A DNA stretch of 64,000 bases from Catonia carolina (taxonomy: Eukaryota; Arthropoda; Insecta; Hemiptera; Achilidae). The position numbers were made by a program, and so were the translations under genes. Position 1 is the first letter of the stretch; each line of letters begins with the position of its first letter. Positions 1 through 10,684 of this stretch are shown one piece after another. The notes beneath the pieces are model-generated. The model worked only from the letters and a program-made list of their open reading frames with translations. It was not told where the DNA came from and did not search any database. The stretch covers positions 17,651,495 through 17,715,494 of the forward strand of contig JAQMRL010000014.1 of the NCBI GenBank assembly GCA_035578175.1, in the 5' to 3' direction.

Positions 1-147
1 GATTAATCGCTAAAAACATGTTTTTTTTTGTGTTCAAAGGGTCTGAAAACGTGTAAGTATATCCAGTGAAAACTCGATTTCTAAAAATCGACATGAAAAC
101 AATACTTTCCTTCCTATATATTCATATTGGCAAGAGAAAGTAAAAAG
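1..147 (-). mobile_element. HINE-A fragment, 5' end, cut by window edge
   Basis: Matches the 5' terminal ~150 bp of the HINE-A family on the minus strand: the ATCGCTAAAAACATG block, the GTGAAAACTCGATTTC block and the terminus GGCAAGAGAAAGTAAAAA. The microsatellite would lie just outside the window. Confidence 0.8.
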
Positions 148-904
148 AGTACAAAATTCTATGGAAAGAAAATCAGTTCACTAATATTAGGTAACACCCC
201 ATTGTTAAAAGGTAAGTTATAAATTTAATATTTAAATATTATACAAATATAAGTACTCCAAGACAAACAGAGGGTAAGTAACAGCGCTGCAGTAAATCTT
301 TTTAAAGTTTTCACTTGTTGAAAACAAAGAAAATAAAGAAGAAATACGTTTAAACAAAAGGAAACAGAGTTATGAAAAGTGAGCGAGATTGAAGGATGTA
401 TACTTGGAAAGTAAGCTGTGAAATATAGTTGTGTAGATGTAAGAAGAAACAACATTTTTTGGCTAGAGGGGAACGAGAGGTTTGAATAATCGTACTAAAA
501 ATATCAGCTATGAAGAGAAAATCTTTTAGAATAGGTCTTAGACTTTAAAGTTTTGGGAAAAAGTATCGGGAAAACCACGTCAAGTAAAAGAGAGGGATGA
601 ATAAAAAAAAATACACACCCGAGTATCTAAACTTTTACTTTGAAAACTTTATGTAACTTAACATTTTGCTCATTAGCACATCTTGTTGAACTTTGCTTAT
701 AAAGTTTCAACATAATCCGTTTTGTCGGTTAAAAATTACTGCTAGATTAATATTCAATATTTTCTCAAAATAAATACATTTAACAGTAAATCTGTTCAGG
801 TAATACGTTTTTCATTTAAACTGTAATTACAGTTTGTGTGCTTATATTAATAAAGTTTAAGTTGGGATCAAACGATTCATTTAAGTGCCTCAATCAGTAA
901 TGTA

Positions 905-941
<37 letters not shown>

Positions 942-1138
942 ATTCAAGATATATTAAAATAAATATATAATATATAAATAAATTATTTTATTATAACAAT
1001 TATAGTAGTTATAAATAATTTAATTTAAATAAAAAAATTAAAATAACTGTAATAAAATATATAACTTTATTCAATTTCACATATTTTATATGGTAGTGTT
1101 TGATCAATTAGTTAAAAACTAAATTAAATTTAACATTG
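148..1138. other. AT-rich stretch without recognised genes
   Basis: Strongly AT-rich, with a (TTA)n microsatellite at about 908-937. A short open frame at 225-455 on the minus strand is phenylalanine/leucine/serine-rich and has no recognisable domain. Confidence 0.6.
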
Positions 1139-1144
1139 TGAAGT

Positions 1145-1470
1145 TTTTTTTTGTAATCCCTTATTTGTGTACGTTGCAATCTGTTCAATTCGAACAATAA
1201 GCAACCCTATGACCCAATGAGATGAGGATGATATGTATGACGTGTAAATGAGGTGTAGTCTTGTACAGACTCAGGTCGACCATTCCTGAGAGAGTATGGT
1301 TAATTGAACCCCAACCATCAAAGTACACCGGTAACCACTGTCTAGCTTTCAGATCCGTATGAAAGTAACTACCTTTACTAGGATTTGAACCAGGAACCTT
1401 CGTCTCCGAAAATCAGCTGTTAAACACCTGATTTTGGCGACGACTTCACCTCTAGACCAACCCGGTGGGT
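1145..1470 (-). mobile_element. tRNA-derived SINE, family D, full length
   Basis: Read on the minus strand, it starts with a tRNA-like head. The pol III A box TGGTCTAGAGG is at 1449-1459 and the B box GGTTCAAATCC at 1381-1391. A ~200-bp tRNA-unrelated body and an A-rich tail (T run at 1144-1152) follow. Flanking TGAAGT occurs at 1139-1144 and 1471-1476, a probable target site duplication. Other copies lie near 10.2, 13.4, 37.4 and 55.9 kb. Confidence 0.85.
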
Positions 1471-1626
1471 TGAAGTATTTTTAACATAAAAAAATGTAAT
1501 ATTATTGTAAAACAAATTAGTTGTAAATCTATGATATTGTTAAATTAAATGTTTTATTATATTATATAAATTTAGATATACACTATATTATTTAATATAA
1601 TTTCCAATTTACTTATAGTGTAGGCC

Positions 1627-1919
1627 TACTCTATCCCACGGAACCGTGCAGCACGTCAAAACCTAAATGTATTAAAATTGTGATTGAACTTAGCGCGATC
1701 CATTCGAGTTACAAAATATTCTTTGATTATCAGATGAAACTTGCTATATACTAATTGAAACAGATACTAAATACAAAATACGACCGTACCAGTATTATAA
1801 AATATCCGATTTATCGCCGGTTGTTTTGCGTTGGTAGAGTGAAACATGATTATGCATCCTTGTTACTGACTTTCAACCCGTAGTCTGTTTATATCTACTA
1901 CACGGTTCTATGGGATATA
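1627..1919. mobile_element. Short element with inverted ends (MITE-like)
   Basis: The left end CTATCCCACGGAACCGTGCA is mirrored at the right end by TACACGGTTCTATGGGATA. The imperfect terminal inverted repeats of about 22 bp enclose ~250 bp of non-coding sequence. The superfamily is not identified. Confidence 0.45.
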
Positions 1920-1974
1920 CTATCGCTGTATTATATTATATTTATATTATTAATTAATACATACGAATGAATAT

Positions 1975-2585
1975 ACATACGGTTTGCCGTGTGAGGTCGG
2001 GCATTGTCATGAAGAAACAAAATTTTTGACGACAACTTTCCTCGGCGCTTGTTTTGAACTGCTCTCCTAAGGTTGCGCAATGTTTGGCAGTACCGATCAG
2101 AGTTTATTGTTGCACCACGCTCGAGAAAGTCAATGAGCAGCACACCTTGCCTGTCCCAAAACACAGTAGCCATAATCTTCCTTGCTGACTTTTGTGCGGT
2201 TTGCACGGCAAACCGCACAAAAGAACTCCTTGATTCATTCAAATGGGAGGTTTTCCCTCATCCACCCTATAGTCCTGATCTTGCACCGAGTGATTTTCAC
2301 TTTTTTCCAAGAATGAAGAACTGGCTAGCAACACAGCGCTTCGACGACGAGGAGGAACTCCGGGCGCGCGTCACTGAGTGGCTGCGGTCGCAGGCGGCGG
2401 ATTTCTATGACGAAGGAATTTTGAAACTTGTCCACCGCTATGACAAGTGCCTCAATTTGCTTGGTGACTATGTAGAAAAGTAGTATTTTAGTCACTCTTT
2501 CAGATGTATATAATAAAAAAATTTTCTTTTACATAGTTTTTGTTTATTTACAAAACGTTCCCCTACTTTCTGAATAGCCCTCGTA
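1975..2585. pseudogene. mariner transposase relic with inverted middle segment
   Basis: The C-terminal part of a mariner transposase is on the plus strand (about 2205-2483), with the third catalytic Asp in YSPDLAPSDFHFFP. The preceding catalytic core lies on the minus strand (about 2204 down to 1975): it reads SARKIMATVFWD near its start and HDNARPHTANR, with the second Asp, at its end. Thirty-four residues separate the two Asp residues across the original order, which is the D34D signature of mariner. The N-terminal DNA-binding third is missing. At 2557-2585 the 3' end TTCTGAATAGCCCTCGTA is a typical mariner inverted repeat beside TA. The strand switch at 2189-2223 is a perfect palindrome. 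Confidence 0.85.
2189..2223. repeat. Perfect palindrome at mariner inversion breakpoint
   Basis: Two 16-bp arms, CTTTTGTGCGGTTTGC and its exact reverse complement, flank the 3-nt spacer ACG. It marks where the transposase reading switches strand. Confidence 0.95.
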
Positions 2586-2685
2586 CATACATTTTAAATT
2601 TACATAACATTTATATAGAAAAAATTTAATTATTATAATACTTTTAAGTACCTGATATTTTGTTTTGTCCTTTATGATCACAATA

Positions 2686-3130
2686 ATTAATAGATCACTT
2701 TAGTCAAATTTAGAAATCTTCTTTCTTTTCATATTCTTTAGCTTGTTATTCTGCCAGTATCCTTCATTTCGGGCTGATCTTGCTTGCCGAACTTCCTCTG
2801 AAACGACCGCTTGTTTCTTCCTCCTTGGGTTTGTTCTTCCATCTGATTTTGTTTTAAATCTATTGTTCTTATTTCTTAAGATTTTTAATTTTTCCTGTTT
2901 TCTTTTCTAAATCATCGAAAGTTAATCCGAGTTCGATCATGTCTTTTTTGACATTTCGGATCCATGCTTCTGATGTTACCATTGGAAAGAGTTTTCTAAT
3001 TATCTTGTTTAAAATTCTGTCTTTAGGTGTTCTAATAAAATGTGCAAGAAAAGATATCCTTTACTTCCTTGTTGTTTCTGTTATGGGTTGGTTTTCTTTA
3101 AAGACTAGTTTTTTGTTTAAATTCTCCATT
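2686..3130 (-). pseudogene. LINE ORF2 C-terminal remnant
   Basis: On the minus strand, interrupted frames read like the region after the reverse transcriptase of insect non-LTR elements. They include a stretch near AHFIRTPKDRILNKIIRKLF, then WIRNVKKDMIELGLTFDDLE, and then a basic KK/RR-rich tail with ARSARNEGYW. Stops and frameshifts show it is dead. The clade is uncertain. Plus-strand frames here (2939-3348) are shadows. Confidence 0.55.
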
Positions 3131-3449
3131 GCCATAAGAAATATTTTATATGATTGTTATTTAATTATTTTTTTACGCACTTCTTAAATGTATTTTTTTC
3201 ATTTTGTTTTAGGTATTCCGACATTTTTTTAATTTTTATTTGTCTTTTATTTGTACGAATTGTAAAATTTTTCTTTTATTTTTATGTAAAATTAAAAGAA
3301 AATATTATTCTTCTGTTTCTGTCGACAGACTTAGGTCTGACGGAATAATCATGCTCTTTCTTATTAATTATATAAATAAATAATAAAATATGAAATATTT
3401 TAAGGTATTCACGGAAATTGTGCCTCTCTATTTATCTATAGAAAACGCG
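3131..3449. other. AT-rich sequence without recognised features
   Basis: T-rich non-coding sequence between a LINE remnant and a HINE-A fragment. Nothing supported here. Confidence 0.5.
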
Positions 3450-3536
3450 TTATATATTTTCGGTGAAAACTCATTCGAAAAATCAACATGAAAACAATAC
3501 TTTCCTTCCTAAATATTCATATGGGCAAGGGAAACT
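3450..3536 (-). mobile_element. HINE-A 5' end fragment
   Basis: Retains the GTGAAAACTC block, AACATGAAAACAATACTTTC and a degenerate terminus GGCAAGGGAAACTAAAAG. Confidence 0.7.
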
Positions 3537-4300
3537 AAAAGTAAGCAATGCCATGATGGTCGCGGACCTTCGGAACAAAGAGATACCCTGAAAAAAAGAA
3601 AAAAATTACAAAAAAAATAATTTTGATATGAAATTTTTTTACCATTTTCGTGATTGAATAACTCCCCCCCCCCTTAAATTGACTGAACGAATGAGTCAAT
3701 CAGTAAGAACTTTAAGATTTACGTATACAGAAAATTCAACTACTAACACACGCTCACAAAAGTCTTTTCTTTAAAATAAAAATCTGATGTGAAACACTCA
3801 CACAACTTTCTCTTGCCAATTCAAAAAATGAACAATATAACCTAACATTAATAATAAAACATTAGAAATAAACAAAATAACGAACATAACTTAAACATAA
3901 CCTAATTTTAATCCTGTGTGAAGGAGGCAAGATGAAAATCAACCTCAGTTTGGCTTCAAAATACGGAAAATCACTCGTTCACGCTAAACTAGGCTCTGTA
4001 GAGAAAATCGCTCTAAATAAAATTAGATCTTATAATTTTTATAATTTTCTATAAATTTTATTATATACTCCTTTGTCGTAAAATGCATACTAATGCTGAA
4101 ACCATAAAAATCAATTTTTTACGTTTACGTGAAAAAAAAAACAGAAAATCGCTAATTACCGCTGAACCAAGCGCTATACAAAACAATATTCGAAATAAAA
4201 GTTGTAGAACGTTAAATTCTCTAGAACTTTTATTAAATATTATGTTTGCGCTAAAATGCATATTAAAGCCGTAATCTTAAAAAACAAAACTTTTTTAACT

Positions 4301-4400
4301 NNNNNNNNNNNNNNNNNNNNNNNNNNNNNNNNNNNNNNNNNNNNNNNNNNNNNNNNNNNNNNNNNNNNNNNNNNNNNNNNNNNNNNNNNNNNNNNNNNNN
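4301..4400. other. 100-N assembly gap
   Basis: Exactly 100 N. The flanks match adjacent parts of the HINE-A consensus, so little or no sequence is probably missing. Confidence 0.95.
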
Positions 4401-4660
4401 CTAAAAATAGCCTTTTCCATGAATTTCAGCAAACATGGCGCTTACCCTACCTTGTAATCGATAAAAAATTTAGTAAATGAGGCGATTTAAAAAAAATCGT
4501 TGTAGCCGTTTTTGAGACAATCGCAAAAACGTAAAAAATGACACGAATGAAATACTACTTCCGGTCGACCGATTTTGATGAAAATGTTCGTGTCGGGTCC
4601 TCTTGTGGCACCTAACTTAAGTTTCAAGTTCGTATGATTTTCCGTTCTTGAAATATTTTG

Positions 4661-4785
<125 letters not shown>

Positions 4786-4901
4786 ATCAATCGCTAAAAA
4801 CATGATTTTGGGTTCAAGGGGTCTGAAAACTTGTAATCCGGTGAAAACTCTATTTAAAAAAATCGATATGAAATCAATACTTTCATTACTATATATTCAT
4901 A

Positions 4902-5770
4902 CTAGCTAAAGTGCCCGTTCTTTAAACGGCTTTCTTGGCGCCGCAGACGGTCGGTTGGGGTACCGTGTTCGATCCCTGTCAAGTCTGATATTCTTTAACT
5001 TCATTGTTATCTACCTCCTTTCGACGTCAGCGTTATTATTTATGAAAAAATGATTGAACGTAAAATAAAAGCAAGATTTTGGTGTTTTTAAATTACGATG
5101 TTATGCAGCGCTTTATTATTTTCATATTAAATGAAAGGTAAGTCACAATAGCAACACCACGATGGTGACCACTGGTAAGACGACTGATTTTTTTTTTGAC
5201 AATGTGACCGATAAAAGGTGTATACGATACTGATGGAATGGGTAGGTAGGTATCTGACTGAATGAATACGGGTTTTACCGGCGCGTAGGCCTGAGTTCAT
5301 TGTTCTGTTTATTTTATATGTTAATATTCTTGTAAAAATGTTGGTTTATTTTTTAAAATATTGGTACTATCTCCATTATTATGCATGACAATGAAAAACT
5401 TTGCATAATCAAACTTATTGGTCTTTAAGAGTTTCGTAAATTCGATTATATAACATTTTTTGATGCATTGACTTTTAACGGAGATACTGTAGTTTTTTGT
5501 TTACGCCTCCTTCTGAACACCCCCACCCCTTTATGATATTTAAAAAATTTATAGCCTATTTTCATTTTGATTATGTCCACAAGCTAGATACCGAAATTCA
5601 TTGAATTTGGTTCAGCGGTTCTTGCGTGATGCCGTAACATACAAACAGACAAGAGACAAAAATTCAGCTGAACTTATTTGCGGTATTTACGTAGTACATC
5701 TGGCGTAGAAACAAAATTTGGGACATTTTGAAAAATTGTACAGACAAAATCACAATTTTATTTCTATAGA
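4902..5770 (-). mobile_element. Non-autonomous Helitron 1 inside HINE-A
   Basis: Read on the minus strand, it begins with TCTATAGAAATAAAATTGTG and ends with a hairpin (CCGTT-TAAAG-AACGG), a short spacer and CTAG. It lies between A (4901) and T (5771). Removing it restores the HINE-A sequence ATATTCATATAGGCAAGAG exactly, with no target duplication, as expected for Helitrons. It carries no Rep/helicase. It resembles the short Helitrons common in insects, with an ACATACAAACAGAC block near 5638. Confidence 0.85.
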
Positions 5771-5789
5771 TAGGCAAGAGAAAGTAAAA

Positions 5790-6173
5790 AGGATCGATAA
5801 AACAAGGAATGGAAGAGCGATACAGACTTGAATCAAAAAGCAACTACGATTTCAGTCTTGAACAAAAACGCATAGTTATGGATTTGAAATGCGTTATATT
5901 CTTTGTATAGTAACTACAGATATATGAAGGTTATGACAAAGAATTCAGCAGTTGTGATAGATGATCTTGGAATATGTTAAAGACAGGGAAAAACTGGATA
6001 CATAAATCTCCAACTGTTACAATACGACTTGGCTTTTCATTCGCTGACAAATGCACATCTACGTACACAGGCCTATTTAATCGAGTTAACTTCCATAGAC
6101 TACAAGAAATTCAAAATTCATAACCGAATTTAAATAGCTTTACCCACAGGTTATTCTCAAAAATAAAAATATA
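5790..6173. other. Sequence without recognised features
   Basis: Moderately AT-rich. No coding frame, inverted ends or repeat match was seen. Confidence 0.5.
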
Positions 6174-7132
6174 AAAAATCTGTAGTGAAACACTCACACG
6201 ACTTTCTCTTTCCAATGCAAATAATTAACAATATATCCTAACATTAGTAATAAAACTGCCCATAACAGACAGGTGGAGTGTTAAATTATTTACACTCAAT
6301 CTGTTCGTTGCAAGGCTAAAATAAATAGTTCTGTTTCTTATCACATGGTCAGTCAATTAAATGTCTGAATCATTTAAGAATAGAAGAGGTAGAGGTGTAA
6401 AAGACACTAATCAGCGTTATCTTCTCTGAAAGTAATGAATTTCATTGTACAGCCAGACCCTGTGGTGAATGAAGTGAAGGTGTCATTTACAGAGTGGAAA
6501 ATATGTGCTTTTCAGAGGGCCCGGCATGCTGATAAGCGTACTTTTCCACTCAGTGAGGAAGGCATTGGTAAACCACCTCACTCCTCGTTTTACTTAGTAA
6601 AACTTCTAGAGGTTCAAACCAGCCTTTCGGCTGTTGACCTAAACAACAACAACAGTAATAAAACATTTGAAATTAAACATAATCTAATTTTAATCATGAG
6701 TGAAAGACGCAAACTGAAAATCAACCTCAGTTTGACTTAAAAATACGGAAAATCAATCATTCACGCTAAACTAGACTCTGTAAAGAAAAATATTCTAAAT
6801 AAAAGTTGTAGATCGTTTAATTTACTATAAATCTGATTATAATATTACACTTACGTCGTAAAATGCATACTAAGGTTGAAATCGTAAAAAAATCGATTGT
6901 TTACACGTTTTCGTGAGAAAAAAAAACAGAAAATCCCTAACTACTGCTTACTGAGCGTTATACAACAATTTTTGAATTAAAAGTTGTAGGATTTTAAATT
7001 CTCTACAACTATTATTATATATGTTTGTGCTAAAATAATATATTAAACCCACAATCTTAAAAAAACAATTTTTTTTTCGTGAAAACAGTCTTTTCAAGAA
7101 TTTCAGTAGACATGGCACCTAAGCTATCTTGT
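6174..7132 (-). mobile_element. HINE-A 3' half (left arm of palindrome), with SINE B inside
   Basis: Runs from the 3' hairpin through ACTTTCTCTTTCC to the ATGGCACCTAAGCTATCTTG block, then stops. The next sequence is HINE-A in the opposite orientation. SINE B (6257-6653) is inserted within AGTAATAAAAC. Confidence 0.85.
6257..6653 (+). mobile_element. SINE-like retroposon family B, full length
   Basis: Begins CTGCCCATAACAGACAGG and ends CTAAACAACAACAAC. Flanked by perfect 11-bp duplications AGTAATAAAAC at 6246-6256 and 6654-6664, so it moved by target-primed retroposition. It has no convincing coding capacity; the 101-aa frame recurs in other copies only because the repeat is conserved. A conserved block GGTTTACCATTGCCTTCCTC (minus strand) recalls shared domains of metazoan SINEs. 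The promoter class of the head is unclear. Confidence 0.85.
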
Positions 7133-7816
7133 AGTTAGTAGTTTATTCGTGTCATTTTTCACTTTTTGCGATTTTCTCAAAAAACGGCTTCTACGATGTT
7201 TTTCAAAATCGCCTCATTTACTACACTTTTTATGCTCTACAAGATAGGGTGGGCGCCATGTCTGCTGAAATTATTGGGGAGGTTTTTCTGCGTAAAATAT
7301 TTGTTTTTTTAAGATTGCGACTATATTTTAATATGCATTTTAGCGCAAAAATGTATATAATAAAAGTTGTAGAGAATTTAAAATTCTACAATCTTTATTT
7401 ATTTCAATCATTTTTTATAAAACGCTTAGTTTAGCGGTAATTAGCGATGTTTTGGTTATTTCTCACGAAAACGTGTAAAAAATCGATTTCTTAAAGATTT
7501 CAGCGTTACTATTCATATTACGACAAAAATGTATATAATCAAATTTATAGAAAATTAAAAGATCTACAACGTTTATATTGAGCATTTTTCGCTGCAGTGG
7601 CTAGTTCAGCGCGAAAGAGTGGTTTTCCGTATTTTTAAGCCAAACTGGGGTTGATTTTCATTTTGCGTCTTTCACTCATGATTAAAATAAGATTATGTTT
7701 TTTGAGGTTAGTTTTTGTTTTTTTCTAATGTTTTATTACTAATTTTATGTTATATAGTTCATTATTTTTATTGGCAAGAGAATGTCGTCTGAGTGTTTCA
7801 CACTAGATTTTTACAT
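7133..7816 (+). mobile_element. HINE-A 3' half (right arm of palindrome)
   Basis: Starts at GTAGTTTATTCGTGTCATT and continues to GGCAAGAGAATGTCGTCTGAG and the 3' hairpin. With the preceding copy it forms a 3'-to-3' inverted pair. A second, decayed 3' tip lies at about 7850-7905. Confidence 0.85.
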
Positions 7817-7905
7817 TGTTTATTCATGGTTGCAGAATCTTATATTTTTCATTGGTTACATTGTGATAAAATCACTTGAGTATTTCACACTAATTTTTTT
7901 TAAAT

Positions 7906-8247
7906 TCCTGATTAAAGGTCTTTTTATTGAATATATAGAGAGCGTATAACTGGGTTTGTTAGTTTATACCGTAGTACAAACTAAATACAATTTACATATT
8001 ACAAATTTGAAGTGACAAAGGTTTTATTTTCATTGTAGAGAGAGTAGTTTTTTTGAACTTTTTCTTGTTTGAGATTAGAATACAATAGTTCTTAAAGGGG
8101 ACAAAGAAACTGAAGGCAAATAATGTATCTTGGTAGAATTCCCAGGAAAGGGAATACAATTTGAATTGTTCAGCTCTGTAATGCTTAATCCGGTAGTCTT
8201 ATTGAACGAAGTTAGTATACACAGGGTGTTTCAAAACTAACAAATAA
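7906..8247. other. Non-coding sequence with one possible transposon end
   Basis: Nothing recognised except ACAGGGTGTTTCAAAACTAA at about 8221, which looks like a mariner-type inverted end. No partner end was found. Confidence 0.35.
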
Positions 8248-8249
8248 TT

Positions 8250-9262
8250 TAGGATACAATAGATAGTTCATTTCCGTAACAACTAGGCAAAAAGTAAATG
8301 ACTATTTGAAAGCGAGTCTTTTTTCCATCGTCTCTCGACTGGTTTGATGCAGTTCGCCAAGCTGTTCTATCTTGCGTAAGTCTTTTCATATTTAATACCT
8401 GTAACACCCTATATCTTTTGTAATTAGCTTTATAATATTCTAACCTTTGCCTCCCCCTACAATTCACTTCCTCAATATTACCCTCCATTATTGATAGACC
8501 AATACTTTGATGTCTTAAGACATGCCCCACTAGCTTATCCCTTTTTCTGGTAAGATGTTTACATACTTCTGCTTTCATTCATTCGCCTAACAACCTCTAA
8601 ATTACTTATCTTGTCCGCCCACCTAATCTTTAACATTTTCCTATAACACCACATTTCAAAAGCTTCTATCCTCTTCCTTTCTACAGCCCCATCACCCACC
8701 TTTCACTCCCGTATAATGCTACACTCCAAACATAGTGTTGTAAGAAATTTTTCCTACTCTGTAAGTCAATGTTTTTCATTTCAAAGGGTTTTCTAGCTTG
8801 AGTAAGACTACTTTTGATATCACTTGTGCTTCTACCATCCTTTGTTATTTTACTCCCTAGGTATCAGAATTTCCCAACTTCCTGTATGGTTTCTTAGCCT
8901 ACTTTTAAAATTCCCATCTCTTCTAAACCACTCTTACTGCTGCACAACACTTTCGTTTTGTTCTTAATAATTTTCATAAAGTAATCCTTTCTCATAATCT
9001 CATCCATTCCATTTAAGATATCCTCTAGTTCTTTCATCGATTCGGCTAATACTACTATATCATCGGCGAATGTCAGCATTTTTATTGTTTTTCCTTGAAT
9101 TTTTATTCCTTCGTCAAATTTTTCCTTCACTCCATTTACATCCTCTTCTATATACAAGTTAAAAAGTAGAGGTGATAATGAACATCCTTGTCGTACACCT
9201 TTTCTTACAGCAAAGGCCCTTTCTCCTAATCTTCTCTCTATGTTTCCCGGTTAGACTCTTAC
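8250..9262 (-). pseudogene. Non-LTR retrotransposon (LINE), RT to C-terminus, 5' truncated
   Basis: On the minus strand the reverse transcriptase reads RKGVRQGCSL-like at ~9220-9190 and LLFNLYIEED near 9140. The catalytic FADDIVVLAE box lies at about 9041-9070, inside an 87-residue frame (9157-8894). Broken frames then cover YLGSKITKDG-like and LVGHVLRHQS (about 8510) motifs and the C-terminal MKRLTQDRTAWRTASNQS at about 8330-8390. The order matches RT followed by the conserved tail of insect RTE/CR1-type LINE ORF2. Frame breaks and the lost endonuclease mean it is inactive. A second copy of the tail lies at 48715-49090. Confidence 0.8.
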
Positions 9263-9289
9263 AAGTTAACGTTTTCTTATATCTACTGT

Positions 9290-9560
9290 CTGACAAAGAA
9301 ATCATCAAGGATTTCAGGGAGAAAAAAATCCTGGAGGAAGTGTTGTTTCAAAATTTTATAGCAGGACTGAGTTTTTAGAAGTGTTAATGTAAGTAATAAT
9401 AGTTGATAAATCGAGTTATTTCCAAGAAATGTTTGGAAATATAGTGCATAAGTGGTTAGGCGTAGTATAGGCCTATTGCTGTGACGGCTACCTCAAGATG
9501 GGTCGGTGTATCTATTTTAGATAATTAGCTCTTGTTATGTTATTGTGTGATATTGTAACC
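9290..9560 (+). repeat. Repeat shared with the right window end
   Basis: AAGTGTTAATGTAAGTAATA, then CGGCTACCTCAAGATGGGTC and GTATCTATTTTAGA, occur in the same order at 63770-63930. Probably a leader or internal part of one retrotransposon family. Confidence 0.5.
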
Positions 9561-9720
9561 TTTTGTTAAGTTATTTACAAGCACAGACATCCAGAACACT
9601 ACAGAAAGACTTGGTATTCTTACGATTACCAATACAGAAAATTTTTGTTCATCTGGTCATTTCCATGTTACGGTCAGACCGTCTTGAAATCAGTCAGTCA
9701 GGGGAAGTGATTAATATTAG

Positions 9721-9893
9721 CCGGCCGCATTGGCGCAGTTGGTAACGTGCTCGCCTCTCATCATGCGGTCTTGGGTTCGAATCCCATTCAGGCACGGCAT
9801 ATTTTCATACGTTACAAAAAAACATTTCATCATTCACCGTCTGCATTAGCAGTAATTGCAGAACAGTCGGACGTTAAACAAAAAAAAAAGAAC
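9721..9893 (+). mobile_element. tRNA-derived SINE, family C, full length
   Basis: A box TGGCGCAGTTGG at 9731-9742 and B box GGTTCGAATCC at 9774-9784 form a tRNA-like head. A ~90-bp body and an A-rich tail follow. Perfect 11-bp duplications ATTAATATTAG flank it (9710-9720 and 9894-9904). It is inserted in a HINE-A 3' fragment. Related copies: 11574-11743 and 28220-28374, both minus strand. Confidence 0.9.
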
Positions 9894-9904
9894 ATTAATA
9901 TTAG

Positions 9905-10203
9905 GTTATGTTTTTTGAGGTTTGTTTTTTGTTTATTTAAAATCGCATCAACAGCTTGATCATTAGCGACTAAGGTGGCTTAAGAAATTTTAATGATCGG
10001 TTTTGGCACGTAATAATTTCCAGACCCTGGCCGGGAATCGAACAAAGGACCTCCGCTTAGTAGGCTAGCGCGCTATCCACTACGTCACGGATGCGCCCAT
10101 TTTTCCGTTTTTGTTTACATTGGTTAATAACGTTAGGTCAATTTTTTAAAATTTTCATTGGCAAGAGAAAGTCGTGTAAGTGTTTCGTACCAGATTTTTT
10201 TTG
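9905..10203 (+). mobile_element. HINE-A 3' end fragment with a tRNA-like SINE inside
   Basis: GGTTATGTTTTTTGAGG at 9905 continues, after an interruption, to GGCAAGAGAAAGTCGTGTAAG and the 3' tip near 10200. The interruption is the tRNA-like element at 9956-10099. Confidence 0.65.
9956..10099 (-). mobile_element. tRNA-derived SINE, family E
   Basis: The minus strand begins GGGCGCATCCGTGACGTAGTGG (given here only as a tRNA-like head; A-box-like TGACGTAGTGGA) with B-box-like GTTCGATTCCC. A ~60-bp tail follows. No other copy in the window. It could be a decayed tRNA pseudogene rather than a SINE. Confidence 0.6.
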
Positions 10204-10208
10204 TTAAA

Positions 10209-10527
10209 TGTACAATATCCCTAATGTGTGTACGTTGCAATTTGTTCAATTCAGAACAATAAGCAACCCCATGACTCAATGAGATGAAGATAATATGTAC
10301 GACGTGTAAATGAGGTCTCGTACAGACTCAGACCGACCATTCCTGAGAGAGTATGGTTTATTAAACCCCAACCATCAAAGTACACCAGTAACCACTGTCT
10401 AACCTTTAAATCCGTATAAAAGTAACTGCCTTTACTACGATTTGAACCAGGAACCTTCGTCTCTGAAATAAGCTGTTTAACAGTTGACTTTGGTGACGAC
10501 TTTACCTCTAGACCAACCCGGTGGGAT
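10209..10527 (-). mobile_element. tRNA-derived SINE, family D
   Basis: Same layout as the copy at 1145-1470: A box complement CCTCTAGACCA at 10505-10515, a B box complement near 10438-10448 with one change, and the CAATTCAGAACAATAAGCAA block. Confidence 0.85.
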
Positions 10528-10684
10528 AGATTTTTTAAAATAAGGGGATTCTTTTTCGATGACCCGGTACTTACATGTTTGACCTTTGTATTGTATACTA
10601 TAATTTTATGGAATATAATGAATGTTTACTAAAACAAGCAAATTTTGAAGTACATTTTTGACTTTCAACATTTTACCACTGTAA

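Noticed and set aside
6435..6740. A conserved ~70-100-residue frame (MNFIVQPDPVVNEVKVSF...) seen at 6.4, 45.4 and 59.5 kb
   Set aside because: It lies wholly within SINE B copies with duplications and an AAC tail, and is interrupted in most other copies. The conservation is that of the repeat DNA.
9721..10099. Genuine tRNA genes
   Set aside because: The A and B boxes are good, but the heads are followed by non-tRNA bodies and A-rich tails, and family C has target duplications. These are SINEs.
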